53,298 bases of DNA from an uncultured Pseudomonadota bacterium (GTDB lineage: Bacteria > Myxococcota_A > UBA796 > SXON01). This document shows positions 35,733 through 43,625 of the stretch, piece after piece (within the stretch, counting starts at the first letter, position 1; each line of letters begins with the position of its first letter). Made by a program: the position numbers and the translations under genes. The stretch is taken from the NCBI GenBank assembly GCA_903885375.1, contig CAISIK010000062.1, forward strand, positions 1 through 53,298. Direction: 5' to 3'. The notes under the pieces are model-generated. The model had not been told where the DNA came from and did not search any database. It saw only the letters and a program-made list of their open reading frames with translations.

Positions 35733-36893
35733 TCAGCCCAGCCCCAGCATCCGCACCGCGCCCTTCGCCATTGCCCAGAGCCGCGAGGCCTCGAGGTCGG
35801 GCTCCTTGCCCTCGGACATGCGCACAAGCTGCTGCTGGTAGAAGGCCATGTCGGAGGCGACGCCCGCCTGCCCCTTGGCGACCGGCACGCGCGGGGGGGT
35901 GCGCCGACCGGCGAGCACCTCACGTGGGAAGTCCGGCTCGGCGGCGATGGGCCGCCCAAGGCCGATGACGTCGGCCACCCCTTCCTGAAGGACCGCCTCC
36001 ATCGTGGCGGGGCTGCGGAGGCCGCCGGTGAGCATGATCGGGCAGGACACCTCGGGGCGGATGCGCCGCGCGAACTCGAGGAAGTAGACCTCGCGGGGGG
36101 AGGTGGCCATCGCCGGTTGCTCGTAGGTGCCGCCGGACACTTCGAGCAGGTCGAGCCCCTCCTGCGCGAGCGTGCGCCCCACCACGACCGCCTCCTCCAC
36201 CGTGAACCCGCCGTGGCGGAAGTCCGAGGCGTTGAGCTTCATCGACACCGGGAACGTGGGCCCCACCGCGCTCCGGATGGCCCGGTACGTTTCCAGCGCG
36301 AAGCGCATCCGGTTCTCCAGCGAGCCGCCCCAGCGGTCGGTGCGCAAGTTCGCCAACGGCGAGAGGAACTGGCTCACCAGGTAGCCGTGGGCCCCGTGGA
36401 TCTGCACGCCGGCGAAGCCCGACACCTTCGTGTGGGCCGCCATGTCGGCGAAGGCCTGCACGATGGTGACGATCTCTGCCTCCTCCAGCGCCCGCGGCAT
36501 CGCGAACATCCCCGCGATGGCCACGGGAACCGCGGAGGGTCCCGCCGGATGTGCGTTCAGGCTGCGCGGGACCTGCCGCCCGGCGTGGTTCACCTGCACG
36601 AAACAGGGCGTGCCCTCGGCCTGCGCGGCGGCCGCCCATGCCCGCCACGCCTGGGGGTCCTTGCGGCTGAGCACGTTCCCGGGCTCGCCGAGCCCATCGG
36701 GCGTGACCATCACGTTGCCGGTAATTAGCAGGCCGGCGCCGCCCCTGCCGAAGCGATGGAAGAGGGTGACGAGCCGGGGGGAGGGGGTGCCTTCCGGCGT
36801 GGCGAGGCCCTCGCTCAGCGCCGCCTTGGCGAGGCGGTTGGGGAGCACGAGGCCGGCGGGGAGACGGAGCGGCGCGGCGAGGGGCGTGGTCAA
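35733..36893 (-). CDS. Old-yellow-enzyme family NADH:flavin oxidoreductase
   Basis: The 386-aa FMN enzyme has the OYE barrel landmarks PNRLAKAALSEGLA, QVNHAGRQVP, GVQIHGAHGYLVSQFLSP, NLRTDRWGGSLENR and DVIGLGRPI. Relatives reduce activated C=C bonds, nitro compounds or enoyl thioesters; the C-terminal FeS half of the larger types is missing. ATG overlaps the SDR stop (ATGA), so the two form an operon. Confidence 0.92.
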   Translation of the reverse strand: MTTPLAAPLRLPAGLVLPNRLAKAALSEGLATPEGTPSPRLVTLFHRFGRGGAGLLITGNVMVTPDGLGEPGNVLSRKDPQAWRAWAAAAQAEGTPCFVQVNHAGRQVPRSLNAHPAGPSAVPVAIAGMFAMPRALEEAEIVTIVQAFADMAAHTKVSGFAGVQIHGAHGYLVSQFLSPLANLRTDRWGGSLENRMRFALETYRAIRSAVGPTFPVSMKLNASDFRHGGFTVEEAVVVGRTLAQEGLDLLEVSGGTYEQPAMATSPREVYFLEFARRIRPEVSCPIMLTGGLRSPATMEAVLQEGVADVIGLGRPIAAEPDFPREVLAGRRTPPRVPVAKGQAGVASDMAFYQQQLVRMSEGKEPDLEASRLWAMAKGAVRMLGLG

Positions 36894-37915
36894 CGGGAGT
36901 CCGGTTTGGAGCGCCCTCGTAGCGCCTCCGCCTCTGCTTCGAACGTGCGGAGGTCGTCGAGGCTCAGCGGCCGGGTGCCCTTGAGCTCCCTTTCGGGCGT
37001 CGCGGGCGACTCGATCGTGGCCCGCCGCGGCGGCGCCACGATCGGGCCCCAGGTGCCCACGTTGGGGAGCATCCGGTACAGGAGGCGATGGTAGAGCCCG
37101 CGCGGGAGGAGGCGGCGCAGGAACGAGAAGAGGTGCGCATCGAAGGTGGCGGGCACGCGCAGCGGTGGATCGGCCTTGCGGATGGTGCGGAGGATGGTGC
37201 GGGCGACATCCTCGGGCGTAGCGCGGGTGCGCTTCATGATCTTCGCGATGAAGTCGGCCATGTGCCGGTAGTGCAGGTGGTAAGAGCGACCCGGATCGTC
37301 ACTCGAACGGCGACTGGCCGCGGTGTACCGGGTGTTCTCGAACGACGCCGAGTTGATGAAGCCCGGCTGGATGAGCGAGACGCGGATGTTCCACGGCCGC
37401 ACCTCGTACCAGAGCGACTCCGTGGCCCCTTCGAGCGCGAACTTGGAGGCGCTGTACACGGCCATCGTGGGCATGGCCATCATGCCGCCCACCGACGACA
37501 CGTTCAGGATGCGCCCCCGACGGCGCCACCGCATGCCGCGCAGGCAGAGCCCGGCCATCGCCATCGGCCCGAGGAAGTTCACGTGCATCTGCGCGAGGCG
37601 TTCTTCGTCCGTCACGTGCTCCACCACCGCCCGGTACGACACGCCCGCGTTGTTCACGAGCACATCGATGCCGCCGAGCCGATCCTCCGCCTCCGCCACC
37701 ACCGCGCGACACTCCGCGGTGTCGGTCACATCCAGCGGGCGAATCCACACCCGCTCCCCCTCCACGATGCCCTCCGCAGCGAAGCGGCCGAGGGAGGCGC
37801 GCCGTGCGGTGAGGATGAGGAAGTGGTCGGTCTCTGCGAGCAGGAGGCGGGCGAGGGCCAGCCCCAGCCCGGTGGAGGCGCCGGTCACCAGAACGACATC
37901 GTCGCGTTCAGCCAC
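36890..37915 (-). CDS. Short-chain dehydrogenase/reductase
   Basis: The 341-aa protein has a Rossmann core: nucleotide motif TGASTGLG (11-18), NNAG, the Ser and the YSASK catalytic pair. After about residue 250 there is an extra ~90-aa basic helical tail seen in membrane-associated retinol/sterol-type SDRs. Likely acts on a lipid or hydrophobic alcohol together with the OYE enzyme. Confidence 0.9.
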   Translation of the reverse strand: MAERDDVVLVTGASTGLGLALARLLLAETDHFLILTARRASLGRFAAEGIVEGERVWIRPLDVTDTAECRAVVAEAEDRLGGIDVLVNNAGVSYRAVVEHVTDEERLAQMHVNFLGPMAMAGLCLRGMRWRRRGRILNVSSVGGMMAMPTMAVYSASKFALEGATESLWYEVRPWNIRVSLIQPGFINSASFENTRYTAASRRSSDDPGRSYHLHYRHMADFIAKIMKRTRATPEDVARTILRTIRKADPPLRVPATFDAHLFSFLRRLLPRGLYHRLLYRMLPNVGTWGPIVAPPRRATIESPATPERELKGTRPLSLDDLRTFEAEAEALRGRSKPDSR

Positions 37916-37944
37916 GAAGCCTCCTTTCGTTCAGTGTACCGGAA

Positions 37945-39228
37945 TCACCAGCGCGCGGGGCAGTGGTCGCCGTCGGCAAGCCAGTCGTCGACGAAATCGG
38001 CGCGCGCGGGGATGAACTCGCGCAGGAGGTCGAGGCCCTCCTCGTGATCGTGCACCGAGTAGGACGCCCGCGGATCCTCCGCATAGGCCTCGGCGATCTG
38101 GTCGGCCCAGAGGTCGACCTTCGCCACGAGCGCGTCGGGGTCGTACACCTCGCGGGCACCGCGGAGCTCCTCCACGAAACGTTCGCACCAGAAGGGGTCG
38201 GCGAGGACGATCATCATCAGCGCCTCCTTGCGCCAGCCCGAATGTTCCCAGGTGATCGGGTCGACGGTGAGGCTCTGCGGCCACACCAGCGTGCCGTCGG
38301 TGTAGGAGCCATCGCCGAAGCTGAGATCGAGGTCGTAGGGGAGGTAGACGAACCCCAGGCTCGGGTGGTCATAGAGGTAGTAGTTGATCTCCACCCCCGC
38401 CCAGTAGTTGTCCATGGCCGGGATCATCGCCTCCATGGCCCACTCCGACACGGCCTCGTCGAGGTTCACCAGCGTGGCGATCTCGTCGACCGTCGTGGCG
38501 GCCTGGAGCTCCTGCAGGCGGCTCGTGTCTCCCACGTCCTCGTTCGTCTTGAGCTCCGACCCGCCCTGGTAGAGGTTGCCCTCGGACTCCTCGAAGTTCC
38601 GCTCGAGGTACTCGTGGTCGATGCGCTCGAGGTTGGCGTAGAGGCCGTAGTACTCGCCGTTCACCGAGAGGCGAGCGTTGTTGGCGCAGGAGTGGGGGAG
38701 CCCGCGGGCGGCGAACATCGGGTGGGCGAGCCGTTCGTGCAGCAGCGTGCGGTCGTACCAGGGGGCATCGAACATGAGCTTGCGCAGGCCGTGGAAGCGC
38801 GCGTCGGGGTCCTGCTCGTTGAAGGACACGACGAACTGGAGCTTGTCGCAGTTCCACGACCAGTTGCCCTTCAGGCGCGCCATCGCCGCCACGGTTTCGC
38901 CGTCGTAGGTGAGGTCTACCGGGCGGTACCGTTGCGACCCTTCGCGGCAGTCCCGCTGGACGGCTGCCCAGGTCTCCTCGGAGAAGGTGAGGTCGAACTC
39001 CGAGACCTGATCGGGGTCGTAGAGCGAAGGGCAGGCCCGGGGCCAGCCGGTGTCCTCCGGCTCCTCCGCGGTGTCGCCGGAGTCGGCGGTGTCGTCGGTG
39101 CCCCCGAGGTCCTCGATGCCGCTGTCGGCCGGCGCGCCGCTGTCGGGGTCGCGGCCTGCGCCGGTACCCAACTGTACGCTCGTACTCGTGGGGCAGGCCG
39201 CGAGGCCCAGGATCAGGGCAAGGAGCAT
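37945..39228 (-). CDS. CotH-family lipoprotein kinase-like protein
   Basis: The 427-aa lipoprotein (Cys12) has the Asp/Thr linker and a full CotH domain: LKGNWSWN, FVVSFNEQDPDARFHGLRK, CANNARLSVNGEYYGLY, and DNYWAGVEINYYLYDHP followed by LPYDLDLSFGDG, which hold the Asp residues that bind Mg-ATP in CotH. It shares the SFNE(V/Q)DPDARFHGLRK block with the protein at 16.7-18.3 kb but lacks the Ca and lectin parts, so the two are paralogues. Confidence 0.88.
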   Translation of the reverse strand: MLLALILGLAACPTSTSVQLGTGAGRDPDSGAPADSGIEDLGGTDDTADSGDTAEEPEDTGWPRACPSLYDPDQVSEFDLTFSEETWAAVQRDCREGSQRYRPVDLTYDGETVAAMARLKGNWSWNCDKLQFVVSFNEQDPDARFHGLRKLMFDAPWYDRTLLHERLAHPMFAARGLPHSCANNARLSVNGEYYGLYANLERIDHEYLERNFEESEGNLYQGGSELKTNEDVGDTSRLQELQAATTVDEIATLVNLDEAVSEWAMEAMIPAMDNYWAGVEINYYLYDHPSLGFVYLPYDLDLSFGDGSYTDGTLVWPQSLTVDPITWEHSGWRKEALMMIVLADPFWCERFVEELRGAREVYDPDALVAKVDLWADQIAEAYAEDPRASYSVHDHEEGLDLLREFIPARADFVDDWLADGDHCPARW

Positions 39229-39350
39229 GGGGCCTCCTTATGCGATGGCGGGGCGGGGTGGTAGCGTGGTGCCCCATTCCCGCCGCCGACGCCTCGCACC
39301 TGACGCGCCCGGCCTACTGGCCGCGTTGGCGGCTCCTCGTCCGCGAGGGG

Positions 39351-39430
39351 TTCCGCCCCGCTTCCGCATCTACCCGGTGGAGACGCACATCGCCGAGAAG
39401 CTCCACGCCTGCTCGCTCACGCACCGGGCG
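39351..39430 (+). pseudogene. Fragment of an AbiEii-type nucleotidyltransferase
   Basis: The frame reads PPRFRIYPVETHIAEKLHAC, matching RPRFAAYPVPTHIAEKLHAY in the intact AbiEii gene 1.3 kb downstream. Nothing homologous continues on either side, and the catalytic half is gone. It is a remnant of a second, diverged module. The rest of 39229-39610 shows no gene I can support. Confidence 0.75.
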
Positions 39431-39631
39431 ACGCATCCGTCCGCCTCGCCGCTGTCACGGTCCGTGGCTCCCGTATTACCCGCGTCTATCGGGGTCGCGG
39501 AGTCCCTCCTCGTTTGGGCTGGGTACTCCGCCTGTTCGGCCACGACGTCGGGGAACGCGACAGCCGAGGTGAAGGAGCAGCAGCGCCCGTGAACGATACC
39601 ACCGCAGCCGCGAGAGGTGTTCGGATGGCGC

Positions 39632-39666
39632 TTGCATGAATGTTCAACATTACTTAACTTTCCCGC
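39632..39666 (+). promoter_or_regulatory. AbiE promoter with operator in the spacer
   Basis: TTGCAT (39632-39637) and TTAACT (39654-39659), 16 nt apart, look like -35 and -10 boxes. The palindrome AATGTTCAACATT (39639-39651) fills the spacer between them. A start point 7 nt on falls at the ATG, and no Shine-Dalgarno is seen, so the mRNA may be leaderless. Confidence 0.65.
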
Positions 39667-40212
39667 ATGGAGCCCCCCGACCGCTCGGCCCTCTACGAGC
39701 TCGCCGCTGGCCAGGAGGGGTACTTCACGACCCGGCAGGCGGGATCCGTCGGCTACTCGCGCCCGCTCCTCGATCACCATGTCAAGGCAGGCCGGTTCAC
39801 GCGGGTGCGGCGGGGCGTGTACCGACTCGTCGAGTTCCCGGCGGGGGAGCATGAGGATCTCGTCGTCGCCTGGCTCTGGAGCGACCAGGCAGGCGTGTTC
39901 AGCCACGATACGGCGCTCGCCCTTCACAATCTCTCGGATGCCCTGCCCGCCCACCTGCACATGACCGTGCCCGCAACCTGGAGGAGGCGCCGCCTGATGG
40001 TTCCGGGCGGCGTTCGGACCCACTTCGCGGATGTCCCCGCGGAGGAACGCGGATGGAGCGGGGCCGTTCCCGTCACCACTCCGCTGCGGACCCTTCGCGA
40101 CTGCATGGACGAGCACCTCCCGCCGGATATCCTCGCCCAGGCCGCCCGGGACGGGATCGCACGGGGCCTGTTCGGACGGGCCGAGGTGCGTGAGCTCGGA
40201 GTCGACGGATGA
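39667..40212 (+). CDS. abiEi: AbiEi-family antitoxin
   Basis: The 181-aa protein has the N-terminal winged helix of AbiEi (YFTTRQAGSVGYSRPLLDHH then GRFTRVRRGVYRL) and the C-terminal AbiEi_4-like domain (WLWSDQAGVFSHDTALALH, VTTPLRTLRDC). In type IV systems it represses the operon and counteracts the AbiEii toxin. The stop overlaps the toxin start (ATGA). Confidence 0.9.
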   Translation: MEPPDRSALYELAAGQEGYFTTRQAGSVGYSRPLLDHHVKAGRFTRVRRGVYRLVEFPAGEHEDLVVAWLWSDQAGVFSHDTALALHNLSDALPAHLHMTVPATWRRRRLMVPGGVRTHFADVPAEERGWSGAVPVTTPLRTLRDCMDEHLPPDILAQAARDGIARGLFGRAEVRELGVDG

Positions 40213-41111
40213 TCCGGACCTACGCATCCCCCCTCGCGTTCAAGGAGGCGCTCGAGGCTCGGCTCCGAGAGCGCGCCCAGCGCGATGGCCGATCCATCAA
40301 CCGGGTTCGCCAGCTGGTGGTCATGGAGCGGTTCCTGGCGCGGGTGTTCGCGGCCTTCGACTCCGCCGTCCTCAAGGGCGGGATGGTGATGGAGCTTCGG
40401 CTGGAGCGGGCCCGCGCCACCAAGGACGTCGACCTGAGGCTCAACGGACGCGCGAACGAAATCCTCAACCGGCTACAAACGGCAGGAAGGTACGATCTCC
40501 TGGACTTTCTCTCGTTCGAGGTGCGCGCCGACGCGACCCACCCGACAATCGAGGCCGACGGCCTGCTCTACGAGGGCCAGCGCTTCCGTGCCGAGCCCCG
40601 CCTCGCGGGACGCGCCTATGGCTCCGCCTTCGGCGTCGACATCGCCATCGCCGAACCACTTGTGGGTCATCCGGTCGAGATCGAGGGGAGCGACGTGCTC
40701 GCCTTTGTCGGCGTCCCGCGGCCGCGATTCGCCGCGTACCCGGTCCCCACCCACATTGCCGAGAAGCTCCACGCCTATACGCTCCCCCGGCCGCGCCCGA
40801 ACTCCCGCGTGAAGGACCTGCCGGACATCGCGCTGCTGGCCGGGAGTGCCGCGATTGAGGCGACGGAGCTGGTCGCTGCCATCGAGGCGACCTTCGCCAA
40901 CCGCGGGACGCACCCCGTACCCTCGGCGTTCTCCGACCCGCCGGAGGGCTGGGCGCCCGTGTACACGCGCATGGCGTCGGAGGAGGGGCTGGACTGGGCT
41001 GATCTCACTCAGCTCGTCGGCGCGGTGCGGTCGTTCGTGGACCCGGTGCTTGCCGGGCGGCGCGGCGTCTGGAGTCCGGCCGCATGGGCGTGGTCCGACC
41101 CGGACGGGTGA
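40209..41111 (+). CDS. abiEii: AbiEii nucleotidyltransferase toxin
   Basis: The 300-aa toxin has LKGG (55-58) and KDVD (72-75), the nucleotidyltransferase motifs of the AbiEii/AbiGii family, then the conserved PTHIAEKLHAY with a helical half (VKDLPDIALL). Such enzymes stop growth on phage infection or antitoxin loss; MenT relatives add nucleotides to tRNA acceptor ends. Intact, full length. Confidence 0.92.
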   Translation: MIRTYASPLAFKEALEARLRERAQRDGRSINRVRQLVVMERFLARVFAAFDSAVLKGGMVMELRLERARATKDVDLRLNGRANEILNRLQTAGRYDLLDFLSFEVRADATHPTIEADGLLYEGQRFRAEPRLAGRAYGSAFGVDIAIAEPLVGHPVEIEGSDVLAFVGVPRPRFAAYPVPTHIAEKLHAYTLPRPRPNSRVKDLPDIALLAGSAAIEATELVAAIEATFANRGTHPVPSAFSDPPEGWAPVYTRMASEEGLDWADLTQLVGAVRSFVDPVLAGRRGVWSPAAWAWSDPDG

Positions 41112-41220
41112 CGGGATTCGAACGATAACAACGTAAATTCGCGGCGGATAGTGGCTCGAACGCCCGCCTCCGCGTAGGCCGAAAGCGGGCGTTCTGCCGT
41201 GTCATTCTGTATGGTCGGGG
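41107..41220. other. tRNA-like direct-repeat remnants between two accessory modules
   Basis: GGGATTCGAAC at 41112-41122 resembles the T-arm of tRNA-Pro (42380-42391), and ATGGTCGGGG at 41211-41220 is identical to the tRNA-Pro 3' end at 42367-42376. They look like attachment-site copies. The 230-bp gap up to 41341 contains no convincing gene. Confidence 0.5.
41158..41194 (+). terminator. Terminator of the AbiE operon
   Basis: GAACGCCCGC (41158-41167) pairs with GCGGGCGTTC (41185-41194), 10-bp stem, loop 17 nt, about 50 bp after the toxin stop. Confidence 0.65.
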
Positions 41221-41341
41221 TGGCCGAATGGTTATCGAACTTCTATGAGCTGGACCCGAAGGGCTGGGGGAGCGAGAAGATGCTAGCCTTTGAGGGGCAG
41301 TTCAGTCCGAAGCCCGCCGTGCGTCGCGCGAGACGAGCCGC

Positions 41342-41724
41342 TCAGCCTGCCCGCCACAACACGGTACCCTCCCGGTTATCCGCGACCTCCCATCCGAAGT
41401 GACTCGCGATCACGACGGCGAGCGCTTCGTAGCCCTCACGTAGGGTGTCATCCGCGTCGTCACAGCGCAACTCGATGAGGTTGACTGGCGCCCCGTCGTC
41501 CCCCCCCCCGCCCAGTTGCCCCGCGCGTCGCATTGAACGACGATCAGCTGCAGAGGAGCGCCTCCCACGGACCCGGAAAACCTGTTCGACCCGCTGCGGG
41601 TGACCCCGGGAAGGCCCGAAATCCAGTGAGTCACCTCCGTTGCGTCGAGGTAGCGGCCGTACTTGGCGTCTGAGCGGACGTTGAGGAACCGATCGACGGT
41701 GAGCGGAATGTAGGGGAACGTCAT
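41342..41724 (-). pseudogene. Hypothetical gene frameshifted at a G10 tract
   Basis: From ATG 41724 one frame reads MTFPYIPLTVDRFLNVRSDA to about NWAGGG, then becomes nonsense. The next frame continues sensibly (DDGAPVNLIELRCDDADDTL to TVLWRAG). The break is at C10 on the plus strand (41500-41509). With 11 G (or 8) the product would be about 127 aa. It may be a sequencing error, a dead gene or a slippage switch. Family not recognised. Confidence 0.72.
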
Positions 41725-41797
41725 GACGGCGCTCCACTATTGCTCCAGCGGGGTGCAGGCCGTGGCGGCTCCCGGCCGCGGGGACTACAATGACCGC

Positions 41798-42007
41798 ATG
41801 GAACCCTCCTTCGACCACATGACCCCCGCGGAGCGCATCCTATACGTTCAGGACCTGTGGGACAGGATCGCCCCTGAGGCCGAGCACGCTCCCCTCACCC
41901 CAGCGCAGGCTGCCGAGATTGACCGCCGCGTGGCGGATTACCGGGCACATCCCGAGACGTCGATTCCGTGGGAGGTCGCGCGGGAGCAGATGCGGCGTCG
42001 CCGCTGA
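41798..42007 (+). CDS. Antitoxin, putative addiction-module component
   Basis: The 69-aa acidic protein (ILYVQDLWDRIAPEAE, LTPAQAAEIDRRVADYRAHP, IPWEV) matches the small antitoxin family usually paired with RelE/ParE toxins. The ATG at 41798 gives the typical length. Stop and toxin start share one base (TGATG). Confidence 0.88.
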   Translation: MEPSFDHMTPAERILYVQDLWDRIAPEAEHAPLTPAQAAEIDRRVADYRAHPETSIPWEVAREQMRRRR

Positions 42008-42303
42008 TGCTACCGGTCAGGCTGCGCCCTGCGGCGCTGGAGGAGTTGACGGAGGCGTGGGGCTGGTACGAGCAGAAGCGGGAAGGCCTGGGCGACGAGT
42101 TCCGGGCCTGCGTCGATGTCGGGATCGCCGCGATCGGCAGGTCCCCGCTGGGGCGCGCGAAGATACGCGGCGATGCCCGCCGCAAGTTGATCCGCCGGTT
42201 CCCGTACGCGCTCATCTACCTCGCTGAGCCCGAGCACGTTGAGGTCGTGGCCGTGTTCCACACCTCACGCGACCCGGTGGAGTGGCAGGAGCGAGTTCGA
42301 TAG
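42007..42303 (+). CDS. RelE/ParE-family toxin
   Basis: The 98-aa basic protein has the family pattern RLRPAALEELTEAWGWYEQK at the start, then RKLIRRFPYALIYLAEPEHV and VVAVFHTSRDPVEW. It inhibits translation or gyrase in known families; which one is not clear from sequence. Coupled to the antitoxin. Confidence 0.9.
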   Translation: MLPVRLRPAALEELTEAWGWYEQKREGLGDEFRACVDVGIAAIGRSPLGRAKIRGDARRKLIRRFPYALIYLAEPEHVEVVAVFHTSRDPVEWQERVR

Positions 42304-42326
42304 CTCGTCGAGCCAAAACTGAAGAA

Positions 42327-42357
42327 GGCCCGTAGAAGTTCATCACTGCAACGGGCC
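42327..42357 (-). terminator. Hairpin downstream of tRNA-Pro
   Basis: GGCCCGT (42327-42333) and ACGGGCC (42351-42357) form a 7-bp stem with a 17-nt loop, about 10 bp beyond the tRNA 3' end. On the minus strand it is followed by CTTCTTCAG. It may also end the RelE transcript. Confidence 0.55.
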
Positions 42358-42367
42358 CTCAGGTCAA

Positions 42368-42444
42368 TGGTCGGGGCGACAGGATTCGAACTTGCGACTT
42401 CTTGGTCCCAAACCAAGCGCTCTACCAGGCTGAGCTACGCCCCG
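42368..42444 (-). tRNA. tRNA-Pro (anticodon TGG)
   Basis: Read on the minus strand: acceptor CGGGGCG/CGCCCCG, D arm with TGGTAGA, anticodon stem CTTGG/CCAAG with loop TTTGGGA (anticodon TGG), T-loop TTCGAAT, discriminator A and encoded CCA. The T-stem has one A-C mismatch. It borders the accessory patch. Confidence 0.92.
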
Positions 42445-42581
42445 AGGCGCCGGGCATAACGCGCGCCTCCCGCCCGCGGGAGGCCCGGAATCGCGAAGCG
42501 GCTGGGGCCGCCGACCGCGACGCTTCGTGACTCGCCGCTACCCGGACCCCGTGCTACCGTCGGGTCAACCACGAGGCTTCC

Positions 42582-42911
42582 ATGCTCAGCGTTCTCTTCG
42601 TTCTGCTCACCCCCGCCTTCGCGTGCGATGGGAAGCCCTGCAACGAGGCGGGCTGCAGCATGCCCGCTGCCACCGAAACCGTCGCCCTCCCGGTCGGCAG
42701 CACGGTGGCCAAGCTCAAGGTCACCGGCATGACGTGCGGCGCCTGCTCCGAGAAGGTGAAGACCGCGCTCGCGGGTGCCGGCGGCACGGTGGCGAGCATC
42801 AACGTAGAAACGGGCGTGGCCGAGGTCGGCTACGACGCCGGCAAGGTCAAGGTCGAGGCCCTCGTGGCCGCGGTCAACGCCACCGGTCACTTCACCGCCA
42901 GCACGATGTAG
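42582..42911 (+). CDS. Exported heavy-metal-associated (HMA) domain protein
   Basis: The 109-aa protein has a short signal (MLSVLFVLLTPAFA), a Cys-rich N-terminal part (Cys15, 20, 25) and an HMA domain with GMTCGAC (49-55). The domain binds Cu+ or similar through C52 and C55. Periplasmic location suggests metal scavenging or delivery. No partner transporter adjacent. Confidence 0.88.
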   Translation: MLSVLFVLLTPAFACDGKPCNEAGCSMPAATETVALPVGSTVAKLKVTGMTCGACSEKVKTALAGAGGTVASINVETGVAEVGYDAGKVKVEALVAAVNATGHFTASTM

Positions 42912-42929
42912 GCTGCGCTCCGGCGCGGC

Positions 42930-43532
42930 ATGCCCACGGAGCTTCACGAGGAGCGCCTCGCCACGGTGGCGGCGGAGGTGCGGGCCAGCGGTGCGCGCAC
43001 GCTCCTCGATCTCGGGTGCGGCACCGGCGAGCTGCTGATGCGCCTCGCGCCCGATCCGCAGTTCACCCGGATCATCGGGCTCGAGATCGACGCGGCGGCC
43101 CGCGAGGAGGCCCGCAACGCCCTCGGCCTCGGCTTTCCGACCCCCGGCGCGCGCGTGGAGGTCCGCAGCGGCTCCTACGCGGAGTCGCATCCGGGGCTCT
43201 CCGGCTTCGACGCCGCCGTGCTGCTCGAGACCATCGAGCACGTGGAGCCCGACCGCCTCTCCCGGGTGGAGCGCGCGCTCTTCGTCCAGATGCGCCCCCG
43301 CGAGGTGTGGGTGACCACACCGAACCAGGAGTACAACGTGCTCCACGGGATGCGGCCGGGGGAACGCCGTCATCCCGGCCATCGGTTCGAGTGGGACCGG
43401 GCGAAGTTCCAGACCTGGGCGGAAGGCGTGGCGGCGCGGAACGGCTACACCGTGGCCTTCAGCGGTATCGGCCCCCCCGACCCGTTGCGCGGCAGCTCCA
43501 CGCAGTCGGCAAGGTTCAAGCGGAAGAGTTGA
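42930..43532 (+). CDS. Hen1-like 3'-terminal RNA 2'-O-methyltransferase domain, stand-alone
   Basis: The 200-aa class I methyltransferase has DLGCGTGELL (27-36) for SAM and the Hen1 metal motif E100-xx-E103-H104 (ETIEHVE), then VTTPNQEYN (128-136) and HPGHRFEWDR (148-157), with H151 as likely last ligand. Bacterial Hen1 normally has an N-terminal ligase-like half (~460 aa in all) and is encoded with the repair enzyme Pnkp. Both are absent here, so the substrate may differ. Confidence 0.8.
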   Translation: MPTELHEERLATVAAEVRASGARTLLDLGCGTGELLMRLAPDPQFTRIIGLEIDAAAREEARNALGLGFPTPGARVEVRSGSYAESHPGLSGFDAAVLLETIEHVEPDRLSRVERALFVQMRPREVWVTTPNQEYNVLHGMRPGERRHPGHRFEWDRAKFQTWAEGVAARNGYTVAFSGIGPPDPLRGSSTQSARFKRKS

Positions 43533-43539
43533 GGAGGGG

Positions 43540-43588
43540 CGATGCGCGGATCCCGTCCGCGCGGCCGGGCGGGCGTCGCCGCGCATCG
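43540..43588. repeat. REP-like palindromic element
   Basis: CGATGCGCGG (43540-43549) and CCGCGCATCG (43579-43588) are perfect inverted arms 29 nt apart. The same arms recur at 45042-45094. Confidence 0.6.
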
Positions 43589-43625
43589 CGGCGCCTCCGC
43601 GGAGGGCCTTGCGTTAGGCTGCGGC

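Noticed and set aside
41199..41402. 67-aa plus-strand frame starting near ATGGTCGGGG
   Set aside because: The start lies in tRNA-like sequence and no family pattern was seen. It may be a fragment, but I cannot support it as a gene.
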